Below the pieces are notes generated by a model. It did no database searches. It worked only from the letters and a program-made list of their open reading frames with translations, and was not told the origin of the DNA. This document shows, one piece after another, positions 1 through 5,919 of a stretch of 8,131 nucleotides of DNA (position 1 is the stretch's first letter; each line of letters opens with the position of its first letter). Source of the stretch: QHWK01 sp035315685 (GTDB lineage Bacteria; Acidobacteriota; Vicinamibacteria; Vicinamibacterales; CAVVIG01); contig DATFXR010000745.1 in assembly GCA_035315685.1 (NCBI GenBank), positions 1 through 8,131 on the forward strand. Direction: 5' to 3'. A program made the translations under genes and the position numbers.

Positions 1-210
1 GTCGAAGACGTGCAGCGGATCGACCGGGAGCGTGCGTGCGACCCAGGCAACGTTCCAGATCGACAGTTGACCATCACCGTTGTCGATCCGGCCGACGCGG
101 CCCGGCTTGAACGCGATCGGGTAGGTGAAGACCGCGGTCAACACAATCGCCGCGGCGATGACGACCGCGTACTCGCCGCGAAGACGCGGCCGCGCCCACC
201 CGTCGCTCAT
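1..210 (-). CDS. Membrane protein of GT-C glycosyltransferase type, N-terminal part only
   Basis: An open frame reads leftward from an ATG at 210-208 to the window edge, giving 70 residues with no stop, so the 3' part lies outside the window. Residues 1-12 are short and basic (MSDGWARPRLRG). Residues 14-28 form a hydrophobic segment (YAVVIAAAIVLTAVF) that should be the first membrane helix. After it comes a periplasmic-loop pattern with a GDGQLSIWN stretch, then WVARTL and a terminal P-L-H-V-F-D. An acidic residue early in the first loop, followed by W-N-x-x-W and P-x-x-x-F-D, is common in large polytopic GT-C-like proteins of unknown donor specificity. The gene is divergent from the ligase-like gene at 315 and fits the same envelope-glycan locus. 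No Shine-Dalgarno is visible; a TATGAT hexamer lies 12 nt upstream. The reading frame and start are well supported; the family is a pattern-based inference from only 70 residues. Confidence 0.72.
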   Translation of the reverse strand, partial: MSDGWARPRLRGEYAVVIAAAIVLTAVFTYPIAFKPGRVGRIDNGDGQLSIWNVAWVARTLPVDPLHVFD

Positions 211-222
211 GAGGGACGGATC

Positions 223-228
223 ATCATA
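223..228 (-). promoter_or_regulatory. Candidate -10 box (TATGAT) of the left-edge membrane protein gene
   Basis: On the minus strand TATGAT (5/6 to the sigma-70 consensus) ends 12 nt before the ATG at 210. Transcription would start only about 5-7 nt ahead of the start codon, giving a nearly leaderless message, which agrees with the absence of a Shine-Dalgarno. No convincing -35 hexamer is found at 16-18 bp. This is inference from sequence only. Confidence 0.35.
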
Positions 229-238
229 GCGCGACGGC

Positions 239-267
239 TTGACCTCGCTGCGCTGGCGGCGTACTGT
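239..267 (+). promoter_or_regulatory. Candidate sigma-70 promoter for the O-antigen-ligase-like gene
   Basis: TTGACC at 239-244 (5/6 to the -35 consensus) is followed by a 17-bp spacer and TACTGT at 262-267 (3/6 to the -10 consensus). Transcription would start near 274, leaving a leader of about 40 nt before the GTG at 315. The spacing is ideal but the -10 is weak. The candidate lies in the only gap between the divergent genes starting at 210 and 315. Confidence 0.4.
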
Positions 268-314
268 GAATCGCACTGCATCTGACACGCGCTGGTCGTC
301 AATCGATTGCTCGT

Positions 315-2345
315 GTGCCCGCATCGGCCTGGCGTCTCGCCGGGCGCGCGGGTGCGGCCACGGGCGGCGCGCTCCTGCTGATGCCGCTGTCGTCGGTCTT
401 CACCTCGCCGATCGTCCCGCTACCGCTGCGTCTGGTGCTCGCGGTCATCTGGGTGCTCAGCCTTGTCGCGCCGGCGATCGGCGTGGCGGCGCTTGCGGTC
501 GTCGCGCCGTTCGGCGCTGGACTGACTCGGATGGCTGGCCCAGCGCCGATCCAGTACACCGAATCGCTCGTGCTGGCGGCGTTGTCAGGGCTTCTCATCG
601 CGGTCGGCTGGAGAGCCCGCGCGGACGACCCCGCCGGTTCGCCGTCGATGGCGCTGCCGCTGGTGCTCTTCGCAGCGGTCGTCCTCTCTTCCCTCGCGGT
701 CGTGCTGACGGTCAGCCAGGTTGGTCTCGAAAGCCATCGTCTCTTTCTCACGAGCCTTGGAACGTTCCTCGTACGCGATTACCTCGTGAGCGGCCCCGAG
801 CCGTGGACGACCGTCGGCGCCGCCGCACAACTCCTCGAGGGCGGACTGCTGCTCGCTCTGGCGATTTACTGGCTTCGCCGCGACGGCTCCTCATCGTCCG
901 TGATCGAGGCGATCGCGGTTGCCGCCACCATCGCCGCGGTCGCGAACCTTGTCGCCCTCGCGCCGGTCCTCCGTGGTGCTGACTCGATCCGCTCGCTCGC
1001 GACGCGACTGGTCACGAGCCGGATCAGCGTCGAAATCGCCGACGTCAACGCCGCGGGGTCGTACTTCGCCATGGCGTGCTGCGTCGCGCTCGCCCTGTAT
1101 GAGAGCCATGGTCGCGCGCTGGCGCAGCGCCGTGCGTGGGCGCTTGGCGCCGCTGTCCTGTTCATCGCGTTGTGGTTGACCGGTTCGCGCACCGCGGTCG
1201 TCTGCTTGCTCGCCCTGATCGGGCTGGTAATCGCGGCCAGGCGCAGCGCATGGCGCGAGCGGCCGCTGTGGCCACTCGCGACGGGGGCGGTGCTGATCGC
1301 GGTCGCGGCGGCGCTGGTCGTCGGGCTCGATCCGCGGTCGGTCGCCGGCCGCGATCTGGAGCGCTCGTTCGAATCGCGGGCGGCATTCCTGACGACCGGG
1401 CTGCGGATGATCGCCTCTGCGCCGGTATTCGGCGTCGGCGTCGGCCGCTACATCGACGAGTCCGGCCGCTTCATGCCGTCGTCCATCTATTGGTTCTTCT
1501 TTCGCGAGAACGCACACAACAATTTCCTTCAGGTCGGCGGCGAACTGGGTCTGATCGGGCTGGCGGCGTTCCTCTGGTTGCTTGCAACCGGCGCCATACG
1601 CCTCGTGCGCGGTGCTCGAGGCCGGTCAGACGATAGCGTGCTCCGCGGCGCAGCAGCAGGGCTCGCCGTATTCGTCACCACGTGGCTCACCGGGCATCCG
1701 CTGCTCACCCCGGAAGTCGCGGTTCCGTTCTGGATTCTGGCCGGGGCTGCGATCGCGCGTGCGGACAGGCGGCCGGACGGGCTGGAGGGGCGGGACGGGC
1801 CGGAGGGGTTGGAACGGAGGGATGGGCAGGAAGGGCGGGAGGGGCTGGAGGGGTCGGACGGGCGCGAGTGGCGCGGGCCCGCGGTCGTGGTCGCTGCGGC
1901 CATTGTTCTTCTGTTGGCGAGCGTTCCGCTGCGCGCTCGTGACGAAGAGCGGAAGCTGAACGTGCTGGAGAGCAGCTTCGGATTCTACGAGTGGGAGTCG
2001 CGGCCCGGCCGGGAGCGGACGCGCTGGGCGAGTCCGAGCGCGGCGTTTTTCGTGCCGGCGCAGACGAGAGAAGTTCTGATTCCGGTCCGCACGATGTTCT
2101 TCGACAGGCACCCTCAGCCGGTTCGCGTCACCGTCGCCATCGACGGCCGCGTGTTCGAGCGGTTCGAGCTCACGAACGATGTGTGGAGAGACGTGAGGCT
2201 CCAACTGCCGCCGCGAACCTCCCGGCCTCCGCAGCCGCGGCGCATCGACATCGTGACCACGCCGCCGTGGTCGCTGGCGCAGGTCTTCGGTACGCCGAGC
2301 GCGCGCGCATTCGGCGTCCAGCTTTCCGAGATTACGGTTCGATAG
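315..2345 (+). CDS. O-antigen ligase/polymerase-like membrane protein (Wzy_C type) with repeat insert and C-terminal extracytoplasmic domain
   Basis: A 676-residue polytopic membrane protein. Residues 10-480 hold about ten or more hydrophobic segments. Family marks of the O-antigen ligase/polymerase superfamily (WaaL, Wzy, PglL) are visible: ADVNAAGSY at 242-250, GSRTA at 290-294 after a membrane helix, and ENAHNNFLQVGGELGLIG at 398-415. The Arg of GSRTA and His401 match the positions where this family keeps its essential Arg and His. Such proteins join or polymerise undecaprenyl-linked glycans on the periplasmic face. Residues 486-520 are an unusual DGxEG repeat; 522-537 form a last helix; 541-676 are soluble, probably a periplasmic beta-sandwich. 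The total is longer than typical WaaL/Wzy (about 400-450). The start is the GTG at 315, since residues 10-30 look like part of the first helix; ATG at 381 is the alternative. No Shine-Dalgarno is seen. Whether it is a ligase or polymerase cannot be told from sequence. Confidence 0.88.
   Translation: MPASAWRLAGRAGAATGGALLLMPLSSVFTSPIVPLPLRLVLAVIWVLSLVAPAIGVAALAVVAPFGAGLTRMAGPAPIQYTESLVLAALSGLLIAVGWRARADDPAGSPSMALPLVLFAAVVLSSLAVVLTVSQVGLESHRLFLTSLGTFLVRDYLVSGPEPWTTVGAAAQLLEGGLLLALAIYWLRRDGSSSSVIEAIAVAATIAAVANLVALAPVLRGADSIRSLATRLVTSRISVEIADVNAAGSYFAMACCVALALYESHGRALAQRRAWALGAAVLFIALWLTGSRTAVVCLLALIGLVIAARRSAWRERPLWPLATGAVLIAVAAALVVGLDPRSVAGRDLERSFESRAAFLTTGLRMIASAPVFGVGVGRYIDESGRFMPSSIYWFFFRENAHNNFLQVGGELGLIGLAAFLWLLATGAIRLVRGARGRSDDSVLRGAAAGLAVFVTTWLTGHPLLTPEVAVPFWILAGAAIARADRRPDGLEGRDGPEGLERRDGQEGREGLEGSDGREWRGPAVVVAAAIVLLLASVPLRARDEERKLNVLESSFGFYEWESRPGRERTRWASPSAAFFVPAQTREVLIPVRTMFFDRHPQPVRVTVAIDGRVFERFELTNDVWRDVRLQLPPRTSRPPQPRRIDIVTTPPWSLAQVFGTPSARAFGVQLSEITVR
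1770..1874 (+). repeat. In-frame degenerate 18-bp repeat encoding (R)DGxEG, G-quadruplex-prone
   Basis: Inside the ligase-like gene the coding strand becomes almost pure G plus spacers. Five six-residue units (DGLEGR, DGPEGL, DGQEGR, EGLEGS, DGRE) start at residues 488, 494, 503, 509 and 515, i.e. 18-bp steps with one 27-bp step. G-runs at 1787-1790, 1792-1794, 1797-1799 and 1805-1808 have loops of 1, 2 and 5 nt, fitting the usual G-quadruplex rule. A second set at 1819-1821, 1824-1826, 1833-1835, 1837-1839, 1841-1844 and 1850-1853 also fits. The peptide is a charged, probably disordered cytoplasmic loop between two membrane helices. Confidence 0.8.
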
Positions 2346-2353
2346 ATTCCGTC

Positions 2354-2521
2354 AACCGCAGAGTCCGCAGAGCTCTTTGTACGAACCTCACGTTTCTCGT
2401 TTCTCTGGAGGACGTAGTGTCCGGCTTTAGCCGGACTTCTCACGGTTCGCCTGAAGGCGGACACTCGACACAAATGAACGTACATAAAGACTCTCTGCGT
2501 GTTCCGCGATCTCTGCGGTTT
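2354..2521. repeat. Nested palindromic intergenic element (outer CCGCAGAG arms, inner double hairpin)
   Basis: The gap between the convergent genes holds an inverted-repeat element. AACCGCAGAG at 2354-2363 is the exact reverse complement of 2511-2520, and CGCAGAG at 2366-2372 matches CTCTGCG at 2493-2499. The left arm also carries CCGCAGAG twice in tandem (2356-2363, 2365-2372) and is about 9 bp shorter than the right arm between these blocks. Both arms continue inward with CTTT/AAAG-like bases (near 2374-2378 and 2486-2490). Nested inside is the 50-bp element at 2416-2465. The layout resembles a non-autonomous, REP- or MITE-like repeat. No transposase gene or clear target-site duplication is present. 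Confidence 0.75.
2416..2465. repeat. REP-like double hairpin, 50 bp
   Basis: AGTGTCCG at 2416-2423 is the exact reverse complement of CGGACACT at 2458-2465. Between and overlapping these ends are two 7-bp hairpins: 2419-2425 with 2430-2436 (loop TTTA), and 2445-2451 with 2456-2462 (loop TGAA, one G-T pair). The whole could fold as a cruciform, a cloverleaf or one long arm. Neither hairpin is followed by a T-run on either strand, so it is not a standard intrinsic terminator, but its place between two converging genes would suit a transcript-end structure. I recall similar GTCCGGCTTTAGCCGGAC-type repeats in acidobacterial genomes; this was not checked. Confidence 0.75.
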
Positions 2522-2536
2522 CCACGTCGATCCTGA

Positions 2537-4501
2537 TCAGTGCTGCAGCGTGATACCGTCTCGACGCCATACGGTGGTCTCGGCATCGGCATACTCCGGC
2601 ACCAGCCGCACGTGTGCGCCGAGGAAGCGGCTGTCGCTCGAGTTGGGCGCGTCGAGGAACGGCACGAAGCCGGCTGTCGTGCGGAACGAGACGACGTACA
2701 GGTAGCTGGTCGGGTTCTCGTCGCGATGATAGGGAACTCCGGCAGGCATCGCGAGCGTGAAGCGCGCGATCTCCGCCGGCTTCATCACGAGCATCCGCGA
2801 CTCCGCCGCAGTCGAGACAGTTACTCGACCCGGATCGCCGCCGTTCTGCACCTCGACGGCAAGCCTCGTGATTTTCTTCGAGACGAACCGGTCGCCGCCG
2901 AGGTCCGCGACGGGTGCGCGCAGAACCACGTCGGCGCGCGACTTCCCTCTCACCCAGAAGGAATCGCCTTCGGGCGAGAAGGCGCCTTCGTCGGGAAAGT
3001 ACGCCAGCATCGGCGGATTGCCGGCAAGCGGTCGCCTCGAACGATCGGCGTCGAACGCCATCGGCAGATCGTTCAGCAGCGTGAGCTCGATCGGCAGCGC
3101 GTGGAGCGGCCCGCTCTTGGTGTGCTCGCCAGGATGGAGCGACGCGAATATCGGGTTGAGGACGATTTGTGCGGTGAACGCGGCCCCGACCGCGAGCGCG
3201 ATGACGGCCGATTGCAGGCCGGCCAGCGCCGGCGTCAGGAACAGGAACGCGGGATAGAAACTCAGAAAGTAGCGGTTACCGACCGGACCGCCGCCGCCCG
3301 AGTAGGTGAATGGCGTGACGACCAGCAGGACGAGCGCGGCGGCCGCGATCGTCGCGGCGAGCAGCCATTGCCACACGCGGCGGCCGCCGGTCCCGAGGAA
3401 CAGGACGAGGCTCAGCACGCCGGGAAAGAAGTACGGAACGAGCCCGCAGAAACGTCCGACGAAAAAGTAGACGAGGTTGTAGCCGAGGACGGTGAACGTA
3501 TGCTCGTTGGCGAGCACATCGCCGACCATCAGCGATCCGCGCTCGCGCACGGGACCGATGCTCTCGAAGGTCTCTCGATCGTTCGCGAACGGAAAGCCAT
3601 CGCGGCCGTAGAACGTCTTCCGATCGCCCGCCTGATAGTTGAACTCGCCGGTTATCGCCGCGTTCGCTGCGAACAGCGTTCCGGTCACAGCCGCCCACAT
3701 GATGGCGATCGCCGCCACGCGACCCCATTGCCGCCGATAGGCAGCAACCGCGACCAGCGGGACGACCAGGATCGCGTGCGACAGCTTCGAGAACGTCAAC
3801 ACGCCGATGATTGCGGCGGCTGCCAGATCGGACGTTGAGGTGGTGAGAAAGCGTGAGGCGGCCACGCGACCTTCTGGCGCGGCCTCCTTGTACGCCCAGA
3901 AAAAGACGGCGTAGAAGACCAGCGACAGGTTGAAGAACTCCGGCGTCATCCACACGAAGTAGACCGGCACGACCGACGCGCCGAGAAACACGACGGCGAA
4001 GGCCAGGGCCGCGATCGGTTCGCTGCCGCGCGCTGTGAGGAAGCAATAGGCGACGAACAGATCGAGACTGAGGAGCAGTGCATGCAGAACCAGGAACCCG
4101 TGCGTCCCGAAGAAAAAGACGAATGGCGCCGCGACCAGCGGGTAGATGAACGACTTCGCATAGTACAGCCGCGTGCGAACCGGATCTTCGAGCTTCACCC
4201 GCCGCACGAACGGGAACGTGGTCGACGAACGGATGCGATTGACCTTGCCCCGCTTCAGGAAGATTCCTTCCGGACCGCCGCGGAATTCTTCCCAGACGCG
4301 CGTGAGATCCTTGCGCTCGAAGGCGAAGTCGAAATCGGTGGCGATGCTCTTCGTGAGGCTGTAGTAGGTCGCCTCGTCGCCTTTGAAGCTTTGCGTCTCA
4401 CGCGGCAGGTCGAGTGTGGCGGCGAACGCCAGGAGGACGATCCCCAGGGCGACCGCCGCGATCGCGCCGGGGGCGCGAAGCGCACGCGCGGTGCTGGTCA
4501 C
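2537..4501 (-). CDS. GT-C family membrane glycosyltransferase with C-terminal extracytoplasmic domain
   Basis: A 654-residue protein. One hydrophobic helix at about 11-30 is followed by a first periplasmic loop carrying FKGDEATYYSLTKSI (39-53). The Asp42-Glu43 pair sits where GT-C enzymes (ArnT/PMT/GT39-like) place catalytic acidic residues. Further hydrophobic segments follow to about residue 450, with WMTPEFFNLSL at 184-194 and GGGGPVGNRYF at 402-412, a glycine-rich N-R-Y-F motif common in this class. Such enzymes use polyprenyl-phosphate sugars to glycosylate an acceptor outside the inner membrane. Residues about 500-640 are soluble and end in SRFLGAHVRLV (624-634), recalling the tail of the ligase-like protein. 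The start is GTG at 4501-4499: no in-frame start lies between it and the preceding gene, and GAAGG lies 7 nt upstream. It is second in an operon behind the GT4 gene; its stop TGA sits in the palindrome CTGATCAG (2533-2540). Donor and acceptor are unknown. Confidence 0.85.
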   Translation of the reverse strand: MTSTARALRAPGAIAAVALGIVLLAFAATLDLPRETQSFKGDEATYYSLTKSIATDFDFAFERKDLTRVWEEFRGGPEGIFLKRGKVNRIRSSTTFPFVRRVKLEDPVRTRLYYAKSFIYPLVAAPFVFFFGTHGFLVLHALLLSLDLFVAYCFLTARGSEPIAALAFAVVFLGASVVPVYFVWMTPEFFNLSLVFYAVFFWAYKEAAPEGRVAASRFLTTSTSDLAAAAIIGVLTFSKLSHAILVVPLVAVAAYRRQWGRVAAIAIMWAAVTGTLFAANAAITGEFNYQAGDRKTFYGRDGFPFANDRETFESIGPVRERGSLMVGDVLANEHTFTVLGYNLVYFFVGRFCGLVPYFFPGVLSLVLFLGTGGRRVWQWLLAATIAAAALVLLVVTPFTYSGGGGPVGNRYFLSFYPAFLFLTPALAGLQSAVIALAVGAAFTAQIVLNPIFASLHPGEHTKSGPLHALPIELTLLNDLPMAFDADRSRRPLAGNPPMLAYFPDEGAFSPEGDSFWVRGKSRADVVLRAPVADLGGDRFVSKKITRLAVEVQNGGDPGRVTVSTAAESRMLVMKPAEIARFTLAMPAGVPYHRDENPTSYLYVVSFRTTAGFVPFLDAPNSSDSRFLGAHVRLVPEYADAETTVWRRDGITLQH

Positions 4502-4549
4502 GCCGGCGCCTTCAGGGGCCGCAGGCGCGCGGCGGTCACGCCGGCGCCT
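4496..4549 (-). repeat. Duplicated 16-bp stop/start module (two direct copies 38 bp apart)
   Basis: AGGCGCCGGCGTGACC (minus strand) occurs exactly at 4549-4534 and again at 4511-4496. Each copy contains a partial Shine-Dalgarno, a 7-nt spacer and GTGA. In the first copy the TGA ends the GT4 gene; in the second the GTG starts the GT-C gene. The 38-bp step is not a multiple of three, so the copies sit in different frames. A small tandem duplication of an ancestral four-base GTGA overlap would explain it. Confidence 0.7.
4498..4539 (-). CDS. Possible 13-codon bridging minicistron between the two glycosyltransferase genes
   Basis: On the minus strand a GTG at 4539-4537 overlaps the TGA stop of the GT4 gene (4538-4536) as GTGA. 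Thirteen codons (VTAARLRPLKAPA) follow, then a TGA at 4500-4498 that overlaps the GTG start of the GT-C gene (4501-4499), again as GTGA. GAGG lies 7 nt before the first GTG and GAAGG 7 nt before the second. Ribosomes finishing the GT4 gene could thus restart twice and be handed to the GT-C gene. The peptide itself resembles the GT-C N-terminus (VTSTARALRAPGA) and probably has no function of its own. Whether it is translated is unknown; short chance frames are common in GC-rich DNA. Confidence 0.3.
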   Translation of the reverse strand: MTAARLRPLKAPA

Positions 4550-5738
4550 CGGAGGTGAGGAACGACAGATCGGCGGCGAGAATGCCCTTCCGTCTGGTCG
4601 CGCGGGATGTCCCGTGGAGCAGCGTGTACAGGCGCTCCATCTTGCGGACGAAGACGCCGATGTCGTACTGCCGGCCGGTCAGGCGCGCGGCGGCGCTGAG
4701 CCGGGCGCGCTCGTCAGGACGATCGAGCGCCCAGACGATCTTGTCCGCGAGCGCCTGAGCGTCGCGCCTCGGCACGATGAGCGCGTCATGATCCGGGGTC
4801 AGGATGTCGAGCAGACCATCGGCATCGGTCGCGACGATCGCCTTGCCCATCGACAGCGCCTCGAACGCCGTCAGCGGCGTCCCTTCCCAGAGCGACGGAA
4901 ACACGCTCAAGTCGAAGGCTGACAGCGTCGCGGCCGCGTCGCGGCGGAATCCGGCGAACACGAAGCGGTCTCCGAGATTCAGGTGCGACGCAAGCGCCTG
5001 CAACTCGGGAAGCAGCGGCCCCTCGCCGACGAGAAAAAAGCGCGCGCGGGGCCGTTGGCGCACGACCCGCGCCGCTGCCTCGACGAGGAAACGGTTGCCC
5101 TTCGATTCGTGGAGCCTGGTGATGGTCCCGACGGCAACGTCGTCTGGTCCGATGCCGAGCTCGCGTCGCGCCTCGGCGACCTCATCCGTACTGCGCTCGC
5201 GCCCGAACTCGTCGAGCGGCGCGCCCAGATACACGACTTTGACTTTGGAGTCGGGGATCTGCCGCGCCTTCGTCACGAACTCAGCCGTACTTCGCGAAAC
5301 CGCCAGCGCGATGTCCGTGTACGGTTCGAGCGCGCGATCCGCGATTTTCTGAAACCACGGCGTGTCGGTCAGGTTGGCGTGCTCGTGAAGAATCGCAGGA
5401 ATTCCGCGGAGCGCCGCCGCCATCCGGCCGAACGTCGTCGCGCCGTAGCCGTGCAGATGCAGGATGTCGATCTGTTTGCGGTCGACGACCGACAGGAGCG
5501 CCGGCAGCGTCAGCGGATCGAACTTCGACCGGTGCAGATACGTGACGTCGAGGCCCTGTGACTCGAGAGTCTCCTCAGATAAGTCCTTGCGCCTGAGGCT
5601 CAGCAGGCTTACCCTGAAACAGCTGGGATCGAATCGGTGAATCATCCAACCGAAGAGGCGCTTGACGCCGTGCATCCGCGATCCTTCCCACCCGAGGTGA
5701 TCGCAGACCTGCAGGATGTTCAGCGGCCGTGGGTTCAT
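4536..5738 (-). CDS. GT4 family (GT-B fold) glycosyltransferase
   Basis: A 400-residue cytosolic enzyme without membrane segments, of normal length for GT4. The N-terminal Rossmann domain opens with NILQVCDHLGWEGS (7-20), and LHLHGYG (93-99) and LHEHANL (117-123) match the usual acceptor-side positions. The C-terminal domain begins near 195 with GTITRLHESKG (204-214), whose Arg208 and Lys213 correspond to the donor phosphate-binding Arg and Lys of the family. GEG follows at 238-240, and the retaining EX7E motif is Glu285 to Glu293 (EGTPLTAFE). The enzyme should transfer a sugar from a nucleotide-sugar to a lipid-linked intermediate at the inner leaflet. It is first in the operon; the GT-C start is 34 nt beyond its stop. 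The start is ATG at 5738, as the Rossmann strand follows at once. No Shine-Dalgarno is seen, but TATAAT lies 14 nt upstream. Donor and linkage cannot be named. Confidence 0.93.
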   Translation of the reverse strand: MNPRPLNILQVCDHLGWEGSRMHGVKRLFGWMIHRFDPSCFRVSLLSLRRKDLSEETLESQGLDVTYLHRSKFDPLTLPALLSVVDRKQIDILHLHGYGATTFGRMAAALRGIPAILHEHANLTDTPWFQKIADRALEPYTDIALAVSRSTAEFVTKARQIPDSKVKVVYLGAPLDEFGRERSTDEVAEARRELGIGPDDVAVGTITRLHESKGNRFLVEAAARVVRQRPRARFFLVGEGPLLPELQALASHLNLGDRFVFAGFRRDAAATLSAFDLSVFPSLWEGTPLTAFEALSMGKAIVATDADGLLDILTPDHDALIVPRRDAQALADKIVWALDRPDERARLSAAARLTGRQYDIGVFVRKMERLYTLLHGTSRATRRKGILAADLSFLTSEAPA

Positions 5739-5752
5739 TCGTGCGGGCCGTG

Positions 5753-5758
5753 ATTATA
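5753..5758 (-). promoter_or_regulatory. -10 box (TATAAT) of the glycosyltransferase operon
   Basis: A perfect TATAAT on the minus strand ends 14 nt before the ATG at 5738, in an otherwise GC-rich region. The transcript would start about 7 nt downstream, leaving a leader of only some 6-8 nt and no room for a ribosome-binding site. At 16-18 bp upstream the bases are G-rich and unlike TTGACA, so either the -35 is dispensable, an activator is used, or the hexamer is fortuitous. Confidence 0.5.
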
Positions 5759-5865
5759 GCCCGGGGAAACAACGGCCCACCACGCGGCGCCGTTCACGCG
5801 CCAAGCCGGCAAGTCGTTCCTTTTCACTGTCTAAAGTCCCCTCCACATCCTGTCGATACACGCTG

Positions 5866-5909
5866 CAGCACGACTGTAGTGCTGGACAGCCGCGCGAGTC
5901 GGTCGCGCG
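5866..5909 (+). promoter_or_regulatory. Two adjacent inverted repeats ahead of the lipoprotein gene
   Basis: CAGCAC at 5866-5871 pairs with GTGCTG at 5879-5884 around a 7-nt loop. CGCGCGA at 5891-5897 pairs with TCGCGCG at 5903-5909 around GTCGG. The second ends 10 nt before the ATG at 5920, where a ribosome-binding site would be expected and none is seen. They could be a structured 5' leader or operator sites; short GC palindromes also arise by chance in such DNA. Confidence 0.35.
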
Positions 5910-5919
5910 TGGGTCAACC

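Larger units (their letters stand above)
5739..5919. other. Divergent intergenic region between the GT operon and the Fn3-like lipoprotein gene
   Basis: This 181-bp gap holds the TATAAT of the leftward operon near 5753-5758. On the rightward side two inverted repeats sit in the presumed leader of the lipoprotein gene. I find no clear promoter hexamer pair for the rightward gene; TAAAGT at 5832-5837 is the nearest -10-like hexamer and lacks a matching -35. The frame of the lipoprotein gene stays open back to 5716, but that extension would run over the operon promoter and lacks a signal peptide. Confidence 0.5.

Noticed and set aside
891..1517. An antisense frame of 208 codons over the ligase-like gene, and similar ones at 239-982 and 1626-2204.
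   Set aside because: All overlap a well-supported gene and encode Arg/Pro-rich or highly charged strings with no family motif; these are shadows of third-position GC bias.
1770..1874. CRISPR-like or intergenic tandem array.
   Set aside because: The units are degenerate, lack unique spacers, and are in frame within a continuous coding sequence between two membrane helices.
2416..2465. Intrinsic terminator for the converging genes.
   Set aside because: The hairpins are good but no T-run follows on either strand, so I call it a REP-like repeat and leave a termination role open.
2540..3838. A long open frame on the plus strand, antisense to the GT-C gene (432 codons).
   Set aside because: Its product is Arg/Glu/Asp-rich low-complexity without hydrophobic core or motifs, as expected for the reverse of a GC-rich membrane-protein gene; the minus-strand frame has clear GT-C motifs.
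5716..5919. Upstream extension of the lipoprotein gene to an ATG at 5716.
   Set aside because: It would overlap the start and promoter of the divergent operon and place 68 Arg/Ser-rich residues ahead of an otherwise normal signal peptide.
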